Assembly: GCA_003252385.1 (NCBI GenBank)
Contig: QKEH01000082.1
Coordinates: 1-39,799, forward strand
Length of the DNA: 39,799 nt
Origin: Bacteroidota bacterium
Lineage (GTDB): Bacteria > Bacteroidota > Bacteroidia > Bacteroidales > UBA10428
Direction of reading: 5' to 3'
Made by a program: the position numbers and the translations under genes. Below are positions 1 through 8,451 of the stretch, piece by piece. Below the pieces are notes generated by a model. That model saw only the letters and a program-made list of their open reading frames with translations. It was not told the DNA's origin and made no database searches. How positions within the stretch are numbered: the first letter of the stretch is position 1; each line of letters opens with the position of its first letter.

Positions 1-2
1 AT

Positions 3-1580
3 GCTCAAAACGAAGCCACCCTTGAAGATCAGCAGAAGGAACGTACACAGGCGGAGGAAGAAAGAAATCAGGCTGTAGCTGAAACCCGCGATTTCAATGA
101 GCAACTGATAAACCACCAGGAAAAGGAGCGTGAAGCGGCGCACAGAGCCTCGGAACAGGAGTCGGATCAGCTGGCCTTCTACAACGAAATGGAGCAGGAG
201 GAGCGCCGGGCACAGATGGAACAGCTGCGTGAAGCGGATTCGGAGTACAACCGGCGAATAGAAAAAATACACCAACGTGAGGATGCACAGAAAGCCCGGG
301 AACACGAACGCAAGGAGCGTCGTAAAGACCGGGAAAATGACCGGTTGAATGCTCAAAACGAAGCCACCCTTGAAGATCAGCAGAAGGAACGTACCCAGGC
401 GGAGGAAGAAAGAAATCAAGCTGTAGCTGAAACCCGCGATTTCAATGAGCAACTGATAAACCACCAGAAAAAGGAGCGTGAAGCGGCGCACAGAGCCTCG
501 GAACAGGAGTCGGATCAGCTGGCCTTCTACAACGAAATGGAGCGGGAGGAGCGCCGGGCACAGATGGAACAGCTGCGTGAAGCGGATTCGGAATACAACC
601 GGCGGATAGACATAATACACCAGCGTGAGGATGCACAGAAAGCCCGGGAACACGAACGCAAGGAGCATCGTAATGACCGGGAGAATGCCCGGTTGAATGC
701 TCAAAACGAAGCCACCCTTGAAGATCAGCAGAAGGAACGTACCCAGGCGGAGGAAGAAAGAAATCATGCTGTAGCTGAAACCCGCGATTTCAATGAGCAA
801 CTGATAAACCACCAGGAAAAGGAGCGTGAAGCGGCGCACAGAGCCTCGGAACAGGAGTCGGATCAGCTGGCTTCTCATAACCAAATGGTAGTGCAGGAAA
901 GAGCCAGGCTCATTGCACAACTGCGAGAAGCCGATTCGAAATACAACCAACAAATCGACCGATTGAATGCCCGCGAAGCCTCGCGTCAGAAAGATGAAGC
1001 TCTGCGCCGGCAAAAAGACGAAGCACGGGAACAGGCCGAATTGCAGGAGGCCAATGCAGCCACCCTGCGAAAACAGCAGTCCGTACGCAAAGCGGCTCAA
1101 AGCGAACGCCAGGCCGACATTGCCGACACCCGGGTGTATAACGCATCGCTGCGCGAACAACAGCAGAAAGAATTGGCCGATCGGCAGGCAGAAGGCCGGG
1201 CAGAAAGTGAGGCGATAGCCGGGTACAACGTGCATGTACTGGCCGAACAGGAGGCGTACCGGACGGATCTTCGCGAGTCGAATTCGAAGTACAACCAACA
1301 AATCGACCGATTGAATGCCCGCGAAGCCTCGCGTCAGAAAGATGAAGCTCTGCGCCGGCAAAAAGACGAAGCACGGGAACAGGCCGAATTGCAGGAGGCC
1401 AATACCGCCACCCTGCGAAAACAGCAGTCCGTACGCGAAGCTACTCAAAGCGAACGCCAGGCCGGCGTTGCCGATACCCGGGTGTACAATGCCTCGCAGC
1501 GCGAACAACAGCAGAAGGAATTGGCCGATCGGCAGGCAGAAGGCCGGGCAGAAAGCGAGGCTATAGCCGGGTACAACGAG
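3..1580 (+). repeat. Tandem 348-bp in-frame repeats within the coiled-coil gene
   Basis: Using the segment starting GCTCAAAACGAAGCC as a landmark, copies occur at 3, 351 and 699, exactly 348 bp apart. A second subtype with the landmark GATTGAATGCCCGCGAAGCC occurs at 961 and 1309, again 348 bp apart. In unit terms: a partial A copy 3-188, A 189-536, A 537-884, B 885-1232, B 1233-1580. Within each subtype, copies differ by only scattered substitutions over long stretches, which indicates recent duplication or gene conversion. From 1581 onward the periodicity persists only at protein level. Confidence 0.9.
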
Positions 1581-3110
1581 CAGGTGCTTTTAGATCGGCA
1601 GAAATATATCCTTAAGCTGATGGCAGATGATACCAAATATCAAAAGCATCAGGCCGATCTGCAGGAAAAAAAGGAACGACGAATGAACCGCCTGAAGAAC
1701 AAACTGCAAGTGATGGAAGAAACGGAACAGGTTCGCTTGCAAGCCGAGAATGCCAAAATCCGTAAAAAACAGGTTCGTGACCTTCAGGGTCAACAAGACG
1801 AACGGGCTAAGGAATCGGCCCGAATTGAAGAAGCCAACCAGGAAATGCTGGAGGATTACGACAAGCGCGCTTTGGCGCAACAGCAGGAAGAGGCATCGGA
1901 AAGCCTTGCTATTCAGCAGCACAATGCCGATGCACTTCGGGAGCATGGAGTGCGATTGGAAGAACGAAGCAGGCAGCAGGTCCGTATCGGGCAAAAGTTA
2001 GCCCGGGTACAGCAACGTATGATGAAGCATCGCGAAAAAGCCTGGATGAAGCGCATGGCGGCCTGGGAGAAGGAAAGTAAAGCCATTTCAACAGCTAATG
2101 CTGAACAACTGCGTTTACAGACCCGGAAGGAGGAATTGCAGGAAGCCGATCGCCAACGAAGTGTTCAGGAAACAGATCGATACAATACCCGCCAGCTTCA
2201 GGAACAGGAAGAACGTTTGCGCGGGCAGGCGGATACGGAAACCCTTTACCAGAAACGCTTGCAGCGTTTGCAGGATCGGGAGAGGCACCAGCGACACGTA
2301 CTGGCTGAAAAGCAGCAGCAACTGGATGCAAAACAACAGGCTCGTTTGCAGGCTGATAACACCGATATTCTGAAGGAACAGCAAGCAAGCCGGGAGGCAC
2401 AAACCCGAAAACAGCAGGAAGGCATAGCTCAAACCCGGGAATACAACGATCGGATAACACAGGAGCGCAGGAAACAGAATGAGGAAGGTCGTGCTGATTA
2501 TGAGCAGGAGCAAAATATGCTGGAACGGGAAACCGAAAAGGAAATCAAACGCCGGGAACGTGCGTATGCCAAACGCCTGGCAGTTTTGGATAAGCAGAGC
2601 CGTACCATTTCTTCCGATAACGATCGGGAACGCAACCTGGAAGAACAGGCCCGATTGATGCGCGAGCGCGACAACCTGCGTGAGAGTGAAGAAATTGTAC
2701 GCTACAATGAATCGGTGCAGAAAAAAAGGCAGGAGCAACAGCAAAAAGCCACACAGGAGGATGGGCAGGCCATCCGGAACGACAACGAAGCGGTACTGAA
2801 GAAACAGGAGAAAGAGCAGGAGAACCTGCGCCAGGTGGTGGATCAGCAAAGTGAGGCCATTGACCACTACAATCAGCGAATGAAGCGCCTACAGGACCGG
2901 CATACCTATCAAACCCATCAGGCATTTGTTCGTCACAGCCGGAAAATAGCACGTTACAACCAAAAAATGAACGCGTTCTATGAGCGTGCAGCCCGACGCA
3001 CGCTTCGGCAGGATAAAAGTCACGACCGTACCTCGTTCCATTTGACCCAACGGGAAAAGCGGCGAAACAACCGGCTACAGACGCGGCATACCCGAAAGCA
3101 AAATTCATAG
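3..3110 (+). CDS. Giant repetitive coiled-coil protein (5' end outside window)
   Basis: The reading frame is open from base 3 to the TAG at 3108-3110, giving 1035 visible residues; the true start lies upstream, and the ATG at 189 is only an internal Met inside a repeat. Composition is almost entirely Glu, Gln, Arg, Lys and Ala with few hydrophobics and no Cys-rich, transmembrane or signal segment in the visible part, so a long rod-like cytoplasmic or export-independent coiled coil is inferred. The first half consists of near-identical 116-residue units; the rest is a degenerate continuation. Short anchors such as YN, FN, AN or QN recur every 29 residues within a unit. The extreme C-terminus (last about 45 residues) is strongly basic (Arg/Lys/His rich), which could bind nucleic acid or acidic partners. 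I do not recognise a named family. Function unknown; a structural or scaffold role is inference. Confidence 0.85.
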   Translation, partial: AQNEATLEDQQKERTQAEEERNQAVAETRDFNEQLINHQEKEREAAHRASEQESDQLAFYNEMEQEERRAQMEQLREADSEYNRRIEKIHQREDAQKAREHERKERRKDRENDRLNAQNEATLEDQQKERTQAEEERNQAVAETRDFNEQLINHQKKEREAAHRASEQESDQLAFYNEMEREERRAQMEQLREADSEYNRRIDIIHQREDAQKAREHERKEHRNDRENARLNAQNEATLEDQQKERTQAEEERNHAVAETRDFNEQLINHQEKEREAAHRASEQESDQLASHNQMVVQERARLIAQLREADSKYNQQIDRLNAREASRQKDEALRRQKDEAREQAELQEANAATLRKQQSVRKAAQSERQADIADTRVYNASLREQQQKELADRQAEGRAESEAIAGYNVHVLAEQEAYRTDLRESNSKYNQQIDRLNAREASRQKDEALRRQKDEAREQAELQEANTATLRKQQSVREATQSERQAGVADTRVYNASQREQQQKELADRQAEGRAESEAIAGYNEQVLLDRQKYILKLMADDTKYQKHQADLQEKKERRMNRLKNKLQVMEETEQVRLQAENAKIRKKQVRDLQGQQDERAKESARIEEANQEMLEDYDKRALAQQQEEASESLAIQQHNADALREHGVRLEERSRQQVRIGQKLARVQQRMMKHREKAWMKRMAAWEKESKAISTANAEQLRLQTRKEELQEADRQRSVQETDRYNTRQLQEQEERLRGQADTETLYQKRLQRLQDRERHQRHVLAEKQQQLDAKQQARLQADNTDILKEQQASREAQTRKQQEGIAQTREYNDRITQERRKQNEEGRADYEQEQNMLERETEKEIKRRERAYAKRLAVLDKQSRTISSDNDRERNLEEQARLMRERDNLRESEEIVRYNESVQKKRQEQQQKATQEDGQAIRNDNEAVLKKQEKEQENLRQVVDQQSEAIDHYNQRMKRLQDRHTYQTHQAFVRHSRKIARYNQKMNAFYERAARRTLRQDKSHDRTSFHLTQREKRRNNRLQTRHTRKQNS

Positions 3111-3200
3111 CGATCCGTTCGGAACAGCTTTCTCGGATTCCATGGGAAATGGGACTCGACTCCTTTTGGTTCGAGCAGCATTAGGGTTGAACCTAAAAAC

Positions 3201-3953
3201 CTATTCTTTTCGTTTAACCAGGGTTGCGCCAGCCTGATCAAGGGGCAGTACCAGCAAGTCGGCAAGATTAACATGCCGCGGCCGGCTGATGGCAAAGGCA
3301 ATGATTTCAGCAATATCGTCGGCAACCAGTGGGGTCATACCCTGGTAGACTGCATCGGCTCTATCGGTGTCGCCTTTAAAACGTACCGTAGAAAATTCGG
3401 TATTTACCAGTCCCGGATGGATAGCGCTTACCTTGATGCCGTATTCGAGCAAATCCTGGCGCATAGCGGAGGTAAGGGCATCTACGGCATGCTTGGAGGC
3501 ACAATATACATTTCCCCTGGGGTAAACCTCCTTGGCCGCTATAGAACCAATATTGATAATATGACCCTGCCGGGCGGCAATCATGCCGGGCAATACCGCT
3601 TTAGTCACATACAACAGTCCTTTTACATTGCCATCCATCATGGCATCCCAATCGTCGAGGCTGCCGTCCTGGATAAAATCCAAGCCGTGGGCATTTCCCG
3701 CGTTATTAATTAATACATCGATTTGTTTTAAATCTTCAGGCAGGGAATTTATTTGTTCCAACACCTGGTTGCGGTCCCTTACATCAAAGCACAGGGTGTG
3801 CACCCGGGTCTTTGAACTTAATGCATCGCTGAGTTCCTGTAAACGTTCGGCGCGCCGGCCACAGAGTACCAGGGTGTTTTCCTGGGTAGCCAGCAACCCG
3901 GCAGTGGCTTTGCCAATGCCCGATGTGGCACCTGTAATAAGAATGGTTTTCAT
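3201..3953 (-). CDS. SDR-family NAD(P)-dependent oxidoreductase (YdfG-like)
   Basis: A 250-residue protein with a complete classical short-chain dehydrogenase layout: the dinucleotide-binding TGATSGIG at residues 7-14, CGRR at about 31-34 (a basic residue after strand 2, suggesting NADP preference), the NNAG motif at 83-86, a conserved Asn near 109, catalytic Ser137, and Tyr150/Lys154 in YCASK. Length and motif spacing fit the YdfG/serine 3-dehydrogenase-like branch, which oxidises beta-hydroxy acids, but the substrate cannot be read from sequence. It is cytoplasmic with no signal peptide. It stands alone, converging on the coiled-coil gene and divergent from the histidine kinase. The start at 3953 directly precedes the Rossmann motif and is secure. 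A sequence one mismatch away from a Bacteroidota -7 box lies on the minus strand at 3973-3980. Confidence 0.88.
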   Translation of the reverse strand: MKTILITGATSGIGKATAGLLATQENTLVLCGRRAERLQELSDALSSKTRVHTLCFDVRDRNQVLEQINSLPEDLKQIDVLINNAGNAHGLDFIQDGSLDDWDAMMDGNVKGLLYVTKAVLPGMIAARQGHIINIGSIAAKEVYPRGNVYCASKHAVDALTSAMRQDLLEYGIKVSAIHPGLVNTEFSTVRFKGDTDRADAVYQGMTPLVADDIAEIIAFAISRPRHVNLADLLVLPLDQAGATLVKRKE

Positions 3954-4278
3954 TCGGATTGTTTTTGAGGTGCAAATTTCGGACTTTGTGTGGAATAATC
4001 CACGGATGCGGCGTTGGCGTTATGGTTTTTAGCAGCTGACTACTTGTTAACAACCTAATTATGAATTCACTTCAATCGTAATACAAATTCCCTATATTTA
4101 ATGCAGCAAGAAAACGTTCCAATCTGATACGATATCCTCCAAATCCCCACCAGTAAAGAGGTTTTAAGATTTTCGGGGAAGCGGATAACTTCATGTTAAA
4201 GTAGTGGAGGGGTAGCGTGGGGAGAAGGGCTGGACGCGTTATCAGGCATGTGTTCAATACGATTAAATCGATTATCTC
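3954..4278. other. Divergent intergenic region, no gene seen
   Basis: These 325 bp separate the SDR gene (leftward) from the histidine kinase gene (rightward) and must hold promoters for both. Apart from the weak -7-like sequence at 3973-3980 (minus strand), I see no clear promoter, hairpin, RNA gene or credible small coding sequence. Confidence 0.5.
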
Positions 4279-5811
4279 ATGGGTATCACCAGCGGCCTCT
4301 GTGCCATTTCAACCGTTTTCCTTTCACTTCATGCATGTAATACATCAATAGAAAGTGCCCTTTCGGCAGTTTTGCCATCTGCCTCGAACGGGTTAATCGA
4401 GTTCTTATCGAAGAACTGGCCGGTGGTGGGCATAACCTCCCTGATATGGGGTGTTGTACTTGGCGTAGTGGTGCGGGCTTGCCATCGTCAAAAACGGTTG
4501 CTGCAGAAAAAAGCCGATGACCGGGCTCATGAAATGTACAGGTTAAATGTAATTCTGGAAGAAAAACAGGAGGAAATCAGTATGCAGAATGAGCAGCTGC
4601 ACCATCATCGGGAAAATCTGGAAAAACTGGTATCGGAGCGTACCGAGCAAATGCAAAGAGCCGTGAAAAAGGCAGAGGATGCAGACCGGTTGAAGTCGGC
4701 CTTTTTGGCCAATATGAGCCATGAAATACGCACTCCCATGAATGCCATAGTAGGCTTCGCCTCGTTATTGAACAGCGAAGATATTGACGAGTTGGAGCGT
4801 AAAGAATTCAATGAGATTATTACCAATAACTGCAATGCCCTCATGGTGCTGATCAACGACATTCTGGAAATCTCGTTAATTGAAGCCAATCAGTTGCATT
4901 TGCAGAAAGAAAAATTTGACATTCACCCCATCCTTTCCGAATTGGAATACTATTTCCGAATGAATAATTCGAAAAATCTGGAGATTGTTTTTGATAACCA
5001 GGGAGAGGGATCGCTGGAAATGGTCAGTGACCCGATTCGTTTTCGCCAGATCTTCACCAACCTGTTGAATAATGCCTACAAATTTACCGAAGCAGGTTCC
5101 ATACACTTTGGGTACGAACCCGGTGAAAAAGGGACGAAATTTTACGTGAAGGATACCGGCATTGGCATTGATGAAACGGAGTACGAAAACATCTTTAACT
5201 ACTTCCATAAACTGGAGAAAAACAACAATCAATATTATCGGGGAGCCGGCATTGGCTTGTCCATCAGCAACAAACTTATTGAGATGATGGGAGGACGTAT
5301 TTGGCTGCATTCCAGGCGGGGTGAAGGTTCCATATTTCAATTCCACATTTCCGGCAGTGAGACCTATACGCCTCCTGTTTCTAAGCTCGCAAATTCCCAA
5401 CTCCAGGGTCGGTCGGCGGCTCTTAAGAACCGAACCGTGTTGGTTGCCGAAGATGACAGTACCAATTTCTTTCTGATTGAAAAGATTCTTACACGTGAGA
5501 AAATGCAGGTAGTTTGGGCAAAGAACGGACACGAAGCTGTGGACTATGTTAAAACCAACCGGCCGGCACCACAAGAGCTGATTGTGCTGATGGATATTAA
5601 AATGCCCCGGATGAATGGCATCAATGCGGCCAAAGAAATAGCCCGTTTATGCCCCGAAATACCCATTATTGCCGTTACGGCTTATGCCCAGCAATCCAAT
5701 AAACGAGATCTGCTGGAAAAAAATTTTTCCGATTATATTGCCAAACCTCTACGTCCAAAGACCCTGATAGATGTCTTGGAAAGGCATGTGCAGGTGTCCT
5801 TGGAAAGTTAA
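4279..5811 (+). CDS. Hybrid sensor histidine kinase / response regulator
   Basis: A 510-residue hybrid kinase. A hydrophobic stretch at about 6-20 and a clear membrane segment at about 49-66 flank a loop of only about 30 residues, so no periplasmic sensor domain is visible. A coiled-coil linker (about 70-135) leads to the HisKA dimerisation domain with phospho-acceptor His148 in NMSHEIRTPMN. The HATPase domain follows, with its N box near 261-265 (NLLNN), DTGIGI at 292-297 and a GAGIGL lid at 322-327. A C-terminal receiver (about 386-506) has the acidic cluster E391/D392/D393, phospho-acceptor Asp439 in LMDIKMP, Thr467 and Lys489. It lacks an output domain, so phosphate is expected to pass to a separate partner. 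No response regulator gene is adjacent. Signal unknown; sensing at the membrane or through the linker is inference. Confidence 0.92.
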   Translation: MGITSGLCAISTVFLSLHACNTSIESALSAVLPSASNGLIEFLSKNWPVVGITSLIWGVVLGVVVRACHRQKRLLQKKADDRAHEMYRLNVILEEKQEEISMQNEQLHHHRENLEKLVSERTEQMQRAVKKAEDADRLKSAFLANMSHEIRTPMNAIVGFASLLNSEDIDELERKEFNEIITNNCNALMVLINDILEISLIEANQLHLQKEKFDIHPILSELEYYFRMNNSKNLEIVFDNQGEGSLEMVSDPIRFRQIFTNLLNNAYKFTEAGSIHFGYEPGEKGTKFYVKDTGIGIDETEYENIFNYFHKLEKNNNQYYRGAGIGLSISNKLIEMMGGRIWLHSRRGEGSIFQFHISGSETYTPPVSKLANSQLQGRSAALKNRTVLVAEDDSTNFFLIEKILTREKMQVVWAKNGHEAVDYVKTNRPAPQELIVLMDIKMPRMNGINAAKEIARLCPEIPIIAVTAYAQQSNKRDLLEKNFSDYIAKPLRPKTLIDVLERHVQVSLES

Positions 5812-5962
5812 TGGTCTTTTCCGGGCCAGGTGCACACCTGTTATCCAAAGGAGTAACTTGAAAAACGGGTGGTGTTTCAGGATAAAGTCCAAACCAGAGA
5901 AGCATCTGGCAGCGCCTGCCCAAGGATGAAAAACGCTTTATAAACATTAATAAATCCAGCAG

Positions 5963-7147
5963 ATGAAAAAAATTTTAGGTATTCTCTTTTGCCTTTTTGG
6001 GGTAGGCAGCGTTTCGGGACAGTTTTTGGGCGATTCTATTGAGGTGGAAATCATTGGTTCCGGTTCGGGTTTCTTTGAAGGGCCGGTCTGGCGTGGCGAC
6101 AGCTTGGTTTTCAGTGCCATATCCAGCAGTATTATTTATGAATGGAAGGAAGGCGGAAGCCTTACGCCCCTCATTCAGCCCTCGGGGAATGCCAATGGAT
6201 TGCTTTACGATCAGCAGGGACGTTTGCTTATGGCCCGGCATGGCCAAAGAGATGTTGCCCGACGAAGTGCCGATGGCAGCGTGGAAGCGCTGGCCTCCAC
6301 CTATCAGGGACATCGGTTGAACAGTCCCAACGATTTGGCACTGTATTCCGATGGCAGCGTATTTTTTACCGATCCTACGCATGGATTAACCAATATCCTG
6401 GATGCCGAACTGGACTTCACCGGAGTATATAGCATTACCCCCGACGGTGAGCTGGTGCTCTTGGATGGAAGTTTGGAGAACCCAAACGGCATTGCCTTTT
6501 CGCCCGATTATAGTAAATTGTATGTGGATATTACCGGAGGTGAAGTGTATTGCTTTGATGTGGAACGAAACAACCACATCACCAATAAGCGCCTGCTACT
6601 GTCCGATCCGGATTTTGAATACTGCGATGGCATGAGCGTGGACTCGCTCGGTTTTCTTTATGTAGCCAATGCCATGGGTATTAGTGTTATTGATCCGGGA
6701 ACCGGAACGGTGGTGCGCAGCATCCCCATAAAAAACGCAGCAAATGAATCTATTCATCCTACCAACTGCTGTTTCGGAGGGCCCGATGGGAGAACCTTAT
6801 ATGTTACTTCCAACCATCCAACCACTTATCACGGTACAGTAAGCCGGGTTACCGGAAAACAGGTAACAATTCACACTATTGTTGCTGAACTGTCACAACT
6901 GGATCCTTCTTTGTTGGCCTTTCCGAATCCTTTTTACGAGACGCTGAATATCCCTTTAAGTCCGACTTCCGGATCGGAAGTAACTTGTACCGTATACCGA
7001 ATGGATGGAACCGAGGTAGCTCAATTACAAGCCCAGTCATCGGGATGGCTGAACTGGGACACTACCGGATTACCGGAGGGTAATTATTTAGTAGTTACTC
7101 ATACCCCGGAGGGCAACCGGTGGGTACAGCAGGTTTCTAAGCTGTAG
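5963..7147 (+). CDS. Secreted SMP-30/gluconolactonase-like protein with T9SS sorting domain
   Basis: A 394-residue exported protein. Residues 1-19 form a signal peptide (MKKILGILFCLFGVGSVSGQ, cleavage before or after Gln). The main body (about 25-310) resembles the SMP-30/gluconolactonase/LRE six-bladed propeller: FEGPVW near the N-terminus, NSPNDLA with a following FFTDPTHG motif, and NGIAFSPD, which carry the usual metal-binding Glu/Asn/Asp positions. This family hydrolyses lactones or related esters; the substrate here is unknown. The last about 75 residues (from FPNPF near 319) form a type A T9SS C-terminal sorting domain, predicting outer-membrane passage and surface attachment or release. 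It lies 151 bp after the kinase gene on the same strand and converges with the TPM operon. No terminator was seen in the 55-bp gap to that operon. Confidence 0.87.
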   Translation: MKKILGILFCLFGVGSVSGQFLGDSIEVEIIGSGSGFFEGPVWRGDSLVFSAISSSIIYEWKEGGSLTPLIQPSGNANGLLYDQQGRLLMARHGQRDVARRSADGSVEALASTYQGHRLNSPNDLALYSDGSVFFTDPTHGLTNILDAELDFTGVYSITPDGELVLLDGSLENPNGIAFSPDYSKLYVDITGGEVYCFDVERNNHITNKRLLLSDPDFEYCDGMSVDSLGFLYVANAMGISVIDPGTGTVVRSIPIKNAANESIHPTNCCFGGPDGRTLYVTSNHPTTYHGTVSRVTGKQVTIHTIVAELSQLDPSLLAFPNPFYETLNIPLSPTSGSEVTCTVYRMDGTEVAQLQAQSSGWLNWDTTGLPEGNYLVVTHTPEGNRWVQQVSKL

Positions 7148-7202
7148 GCCTTCTGTGTCTCAGTAAAATCAGGCGACCATGATGGGTCGGGGAAGCATGG
7201 GC

Positions 7203-8021
7203 TTACCAGCTTCCTCCGGCGCCACCGCCGCCAAAACCGCCACCTCCGAAACCACCAAAGCTACCGCCACCGGATGAGAAGTTTCCAAAGCCACTGCCTC
7301 CCGAACCCCGTGATCCGGACGAAAGTAGCGAAAGCAGCACCCAGAAGGATAGTCCGCGGCCCAGCGAGTTGCGTCGCACCCGGTTGGCCCGGCTAAAAAT
7401 ATTCCCAAACAGAACTATAAATAACAAAATGGGCACCAGTATACCTGCGGGAGGTGTTTTTTTAGGTTGAGATCGTTCCTGGTATTCCTGAGCCGAAAAT
7501 TCGCCCAGCGACAGTTGTTCCAAAGTGTTAACAGCCTTTACGATACCACCGAAATAGTCGTTTTGTTTGAAGTGCGGGATCATTTCCTGATCCACAATCC
7601 GTTTCGAAATAGCATCAGGTATAACCCCTTCCAGTCCATAGCCAACTGCTATAAATACTTCTCCTCGTTCCGAAGCACTCTTCTCCTTAACCAGAATTAC
7701 GATTCCATTGTCCTTATCCTTTTGCCCAACGCCCCATTTATGACCCAGTTCGGTGGCGAACATGGCCTTATCCATCCCCTCCAGAGTGGGTACGGTAACC
7801 ACTACAATTTGGGTGGAGGTACTTCGGCTGAATTCAACCAGATTTTGCTCCAATGCCCGGGTTTCGTCGGGGCTGAGCATCTGGGCCATATCGTTAACCA
7901 GTCGTTCCGGACGGGGACGGTCGGGCACTTGTATGCCCCAGCTGGAAAGGGTGCACAACAGCCCGGCTACCAAGGCCAGGTTGCGGGTTGGCTTTCTAAT
8001 GGGTTCCAAAAGATATTTCAT
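7203..8021 (-). CDS. TPM-domain membrane protein (YgcG-like)
   Basis: A 272-residue protein of the TPM_phosphatase/YgcG family. An N-terminal signal/anchor (about 12-30) precedes the TPM domain (about 40-170), recognisable from VNDMAQMLSPDE, the TQIVVVTVPTLEG strand and DNGIVILV. A transmembrane helix near 192-210 follows, a second hydrophobic stretch lies at about 225-236, and the tail from about residue 238 is a low-complexity Gly/Ser/Phe run ending GGGGAGGSW, typical of these proteins. TPM domains are periplasmic or extracytoplasmic in family members, with suggested roles in membrane-protein turnover or phosphatase activity; the biochemical role here is not established. Its start overlaps the end of the upstream TPM gene by 26 bp, so the two are translationally coupled and belong to one LemA-TPM-TPM operon. 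Confidence 0.88.
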   Translation of the reverse strand: MKYLLEPIRKPTRNLALVAGLLCTLSSWGIQVPDRPRPERLVNDMAQMLSPDETRALEQNLVEFSRSTSTQIVVVTVPTLEGMDKAMFATELGHKWGVGQKDKDNGIVILVKEKSASERGEVFIAVGYGLEGVIPDAISKRIVDQEMIPHFKQNDYFGGIVKAVNTLEQLSLGEFSAQEYQERSQPKKTPPAGILVPILLFIVLFGNIFSRANRVRRNSLGRGLSFWVLLSLLSSGSRGSGGSGFGNFSSGGGSFGGFGGGGFGGGGAGGSW

Positions 8022-8439
8022 CGGGAAGTTCGTTAACGTCGTCTAATTGATAGGGGAAATGTTGTTTGAGTGCCTGGCCGGCCATTTGAATGCCCTGTAC
8101 CAGACCCTGGGTATACTCTTGCCGATGAAAGTAGCTCAGCATGGTTTCCTTTATAGAATCCCAAAAATTTTCGGGTGTTTTTTGGTTGATACCTGCATCG
8201 CCCAGTATCGCAAATTTACGATCGGCAATGGCTACGTAGAACAGTACCCCATTGCGCAATTGTGTTTTATGCAGCTGCAGTTTCTCGAATACCACGGTGG
8301 CACGTTCCAGAACGTCTCCTTTGCAGTAGTTCTCCAAGTGTACCCGTATTTCGCCCGAAGTATTGTGCTCAGCTTCCTGAATGGCAGCCACTATGGCATC
8401 CTTTTCCGGCTGGGTGAACAGGTTTTCCGCTTTGTCCAT
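7996..8439 (-). CDS. TPM-domain protein, small
   Basis: A 147-residue TPM-domain protein without a signal peptide. The domain fills most of the chain: TQPEKDAIVAAIQEAEHNTS at the start, SGEIRVHLE, then NGVLFYVAIADRKFAILGD and a C-terminal helical part. It is the second gene of a leftward operon: 12 bp after the lemA-like gene and overlapping the following TPM gene by 26 bp. In Bacteroidota these three genes are commonly adjacent, which supports a shared envelope function that is still undefined. No membrane segment is visible, so it presumably acts in the cytoplasm or is held by a partner. The start at 8439 leaves no room for an upstream extension into the LemA gene. Confidence 0.87.
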   Translation of the reverse strand: MDKAENLFTQPEKDAIVAAIQEAEHNTSGEIRVHLENYCKGDVLERATVVFEKLQLHKTQLRNGVLFYVAIADRKFAILGDAGINQKTPENFWDSIKETMLSYFHRQEYTQGLVQGIQMAGQALKQHFPYQLDDVNELPDEISFGTH

Positions 8440-8451
8440 AATTTCAAAACC

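Noticed and set aside
910-1374. A 154-residue minus-strand frame within the repeats.
   Set aside because: It is an antisense shadow of the coiled-coil gene: the repeated, stop-poor codons of the sense strand open a frame on the other strand, and its translation has no independent features.
3-1580. CRISPR or satellite-type array, suggested by strict periodicity.
   Set aside because: The 348-bp period is in frame with an open coding region, there is no spacer/repeat alternation, and the units encode continuous coiled coil.
3150-3200. A weak hairpin (GGTTC/GAACC) after the coiled-coil gene as its terminator.
   Set aside because: Only five paired bases around a loop of about 19 nt with an imperfect extension; no convincing T-run directly after it.
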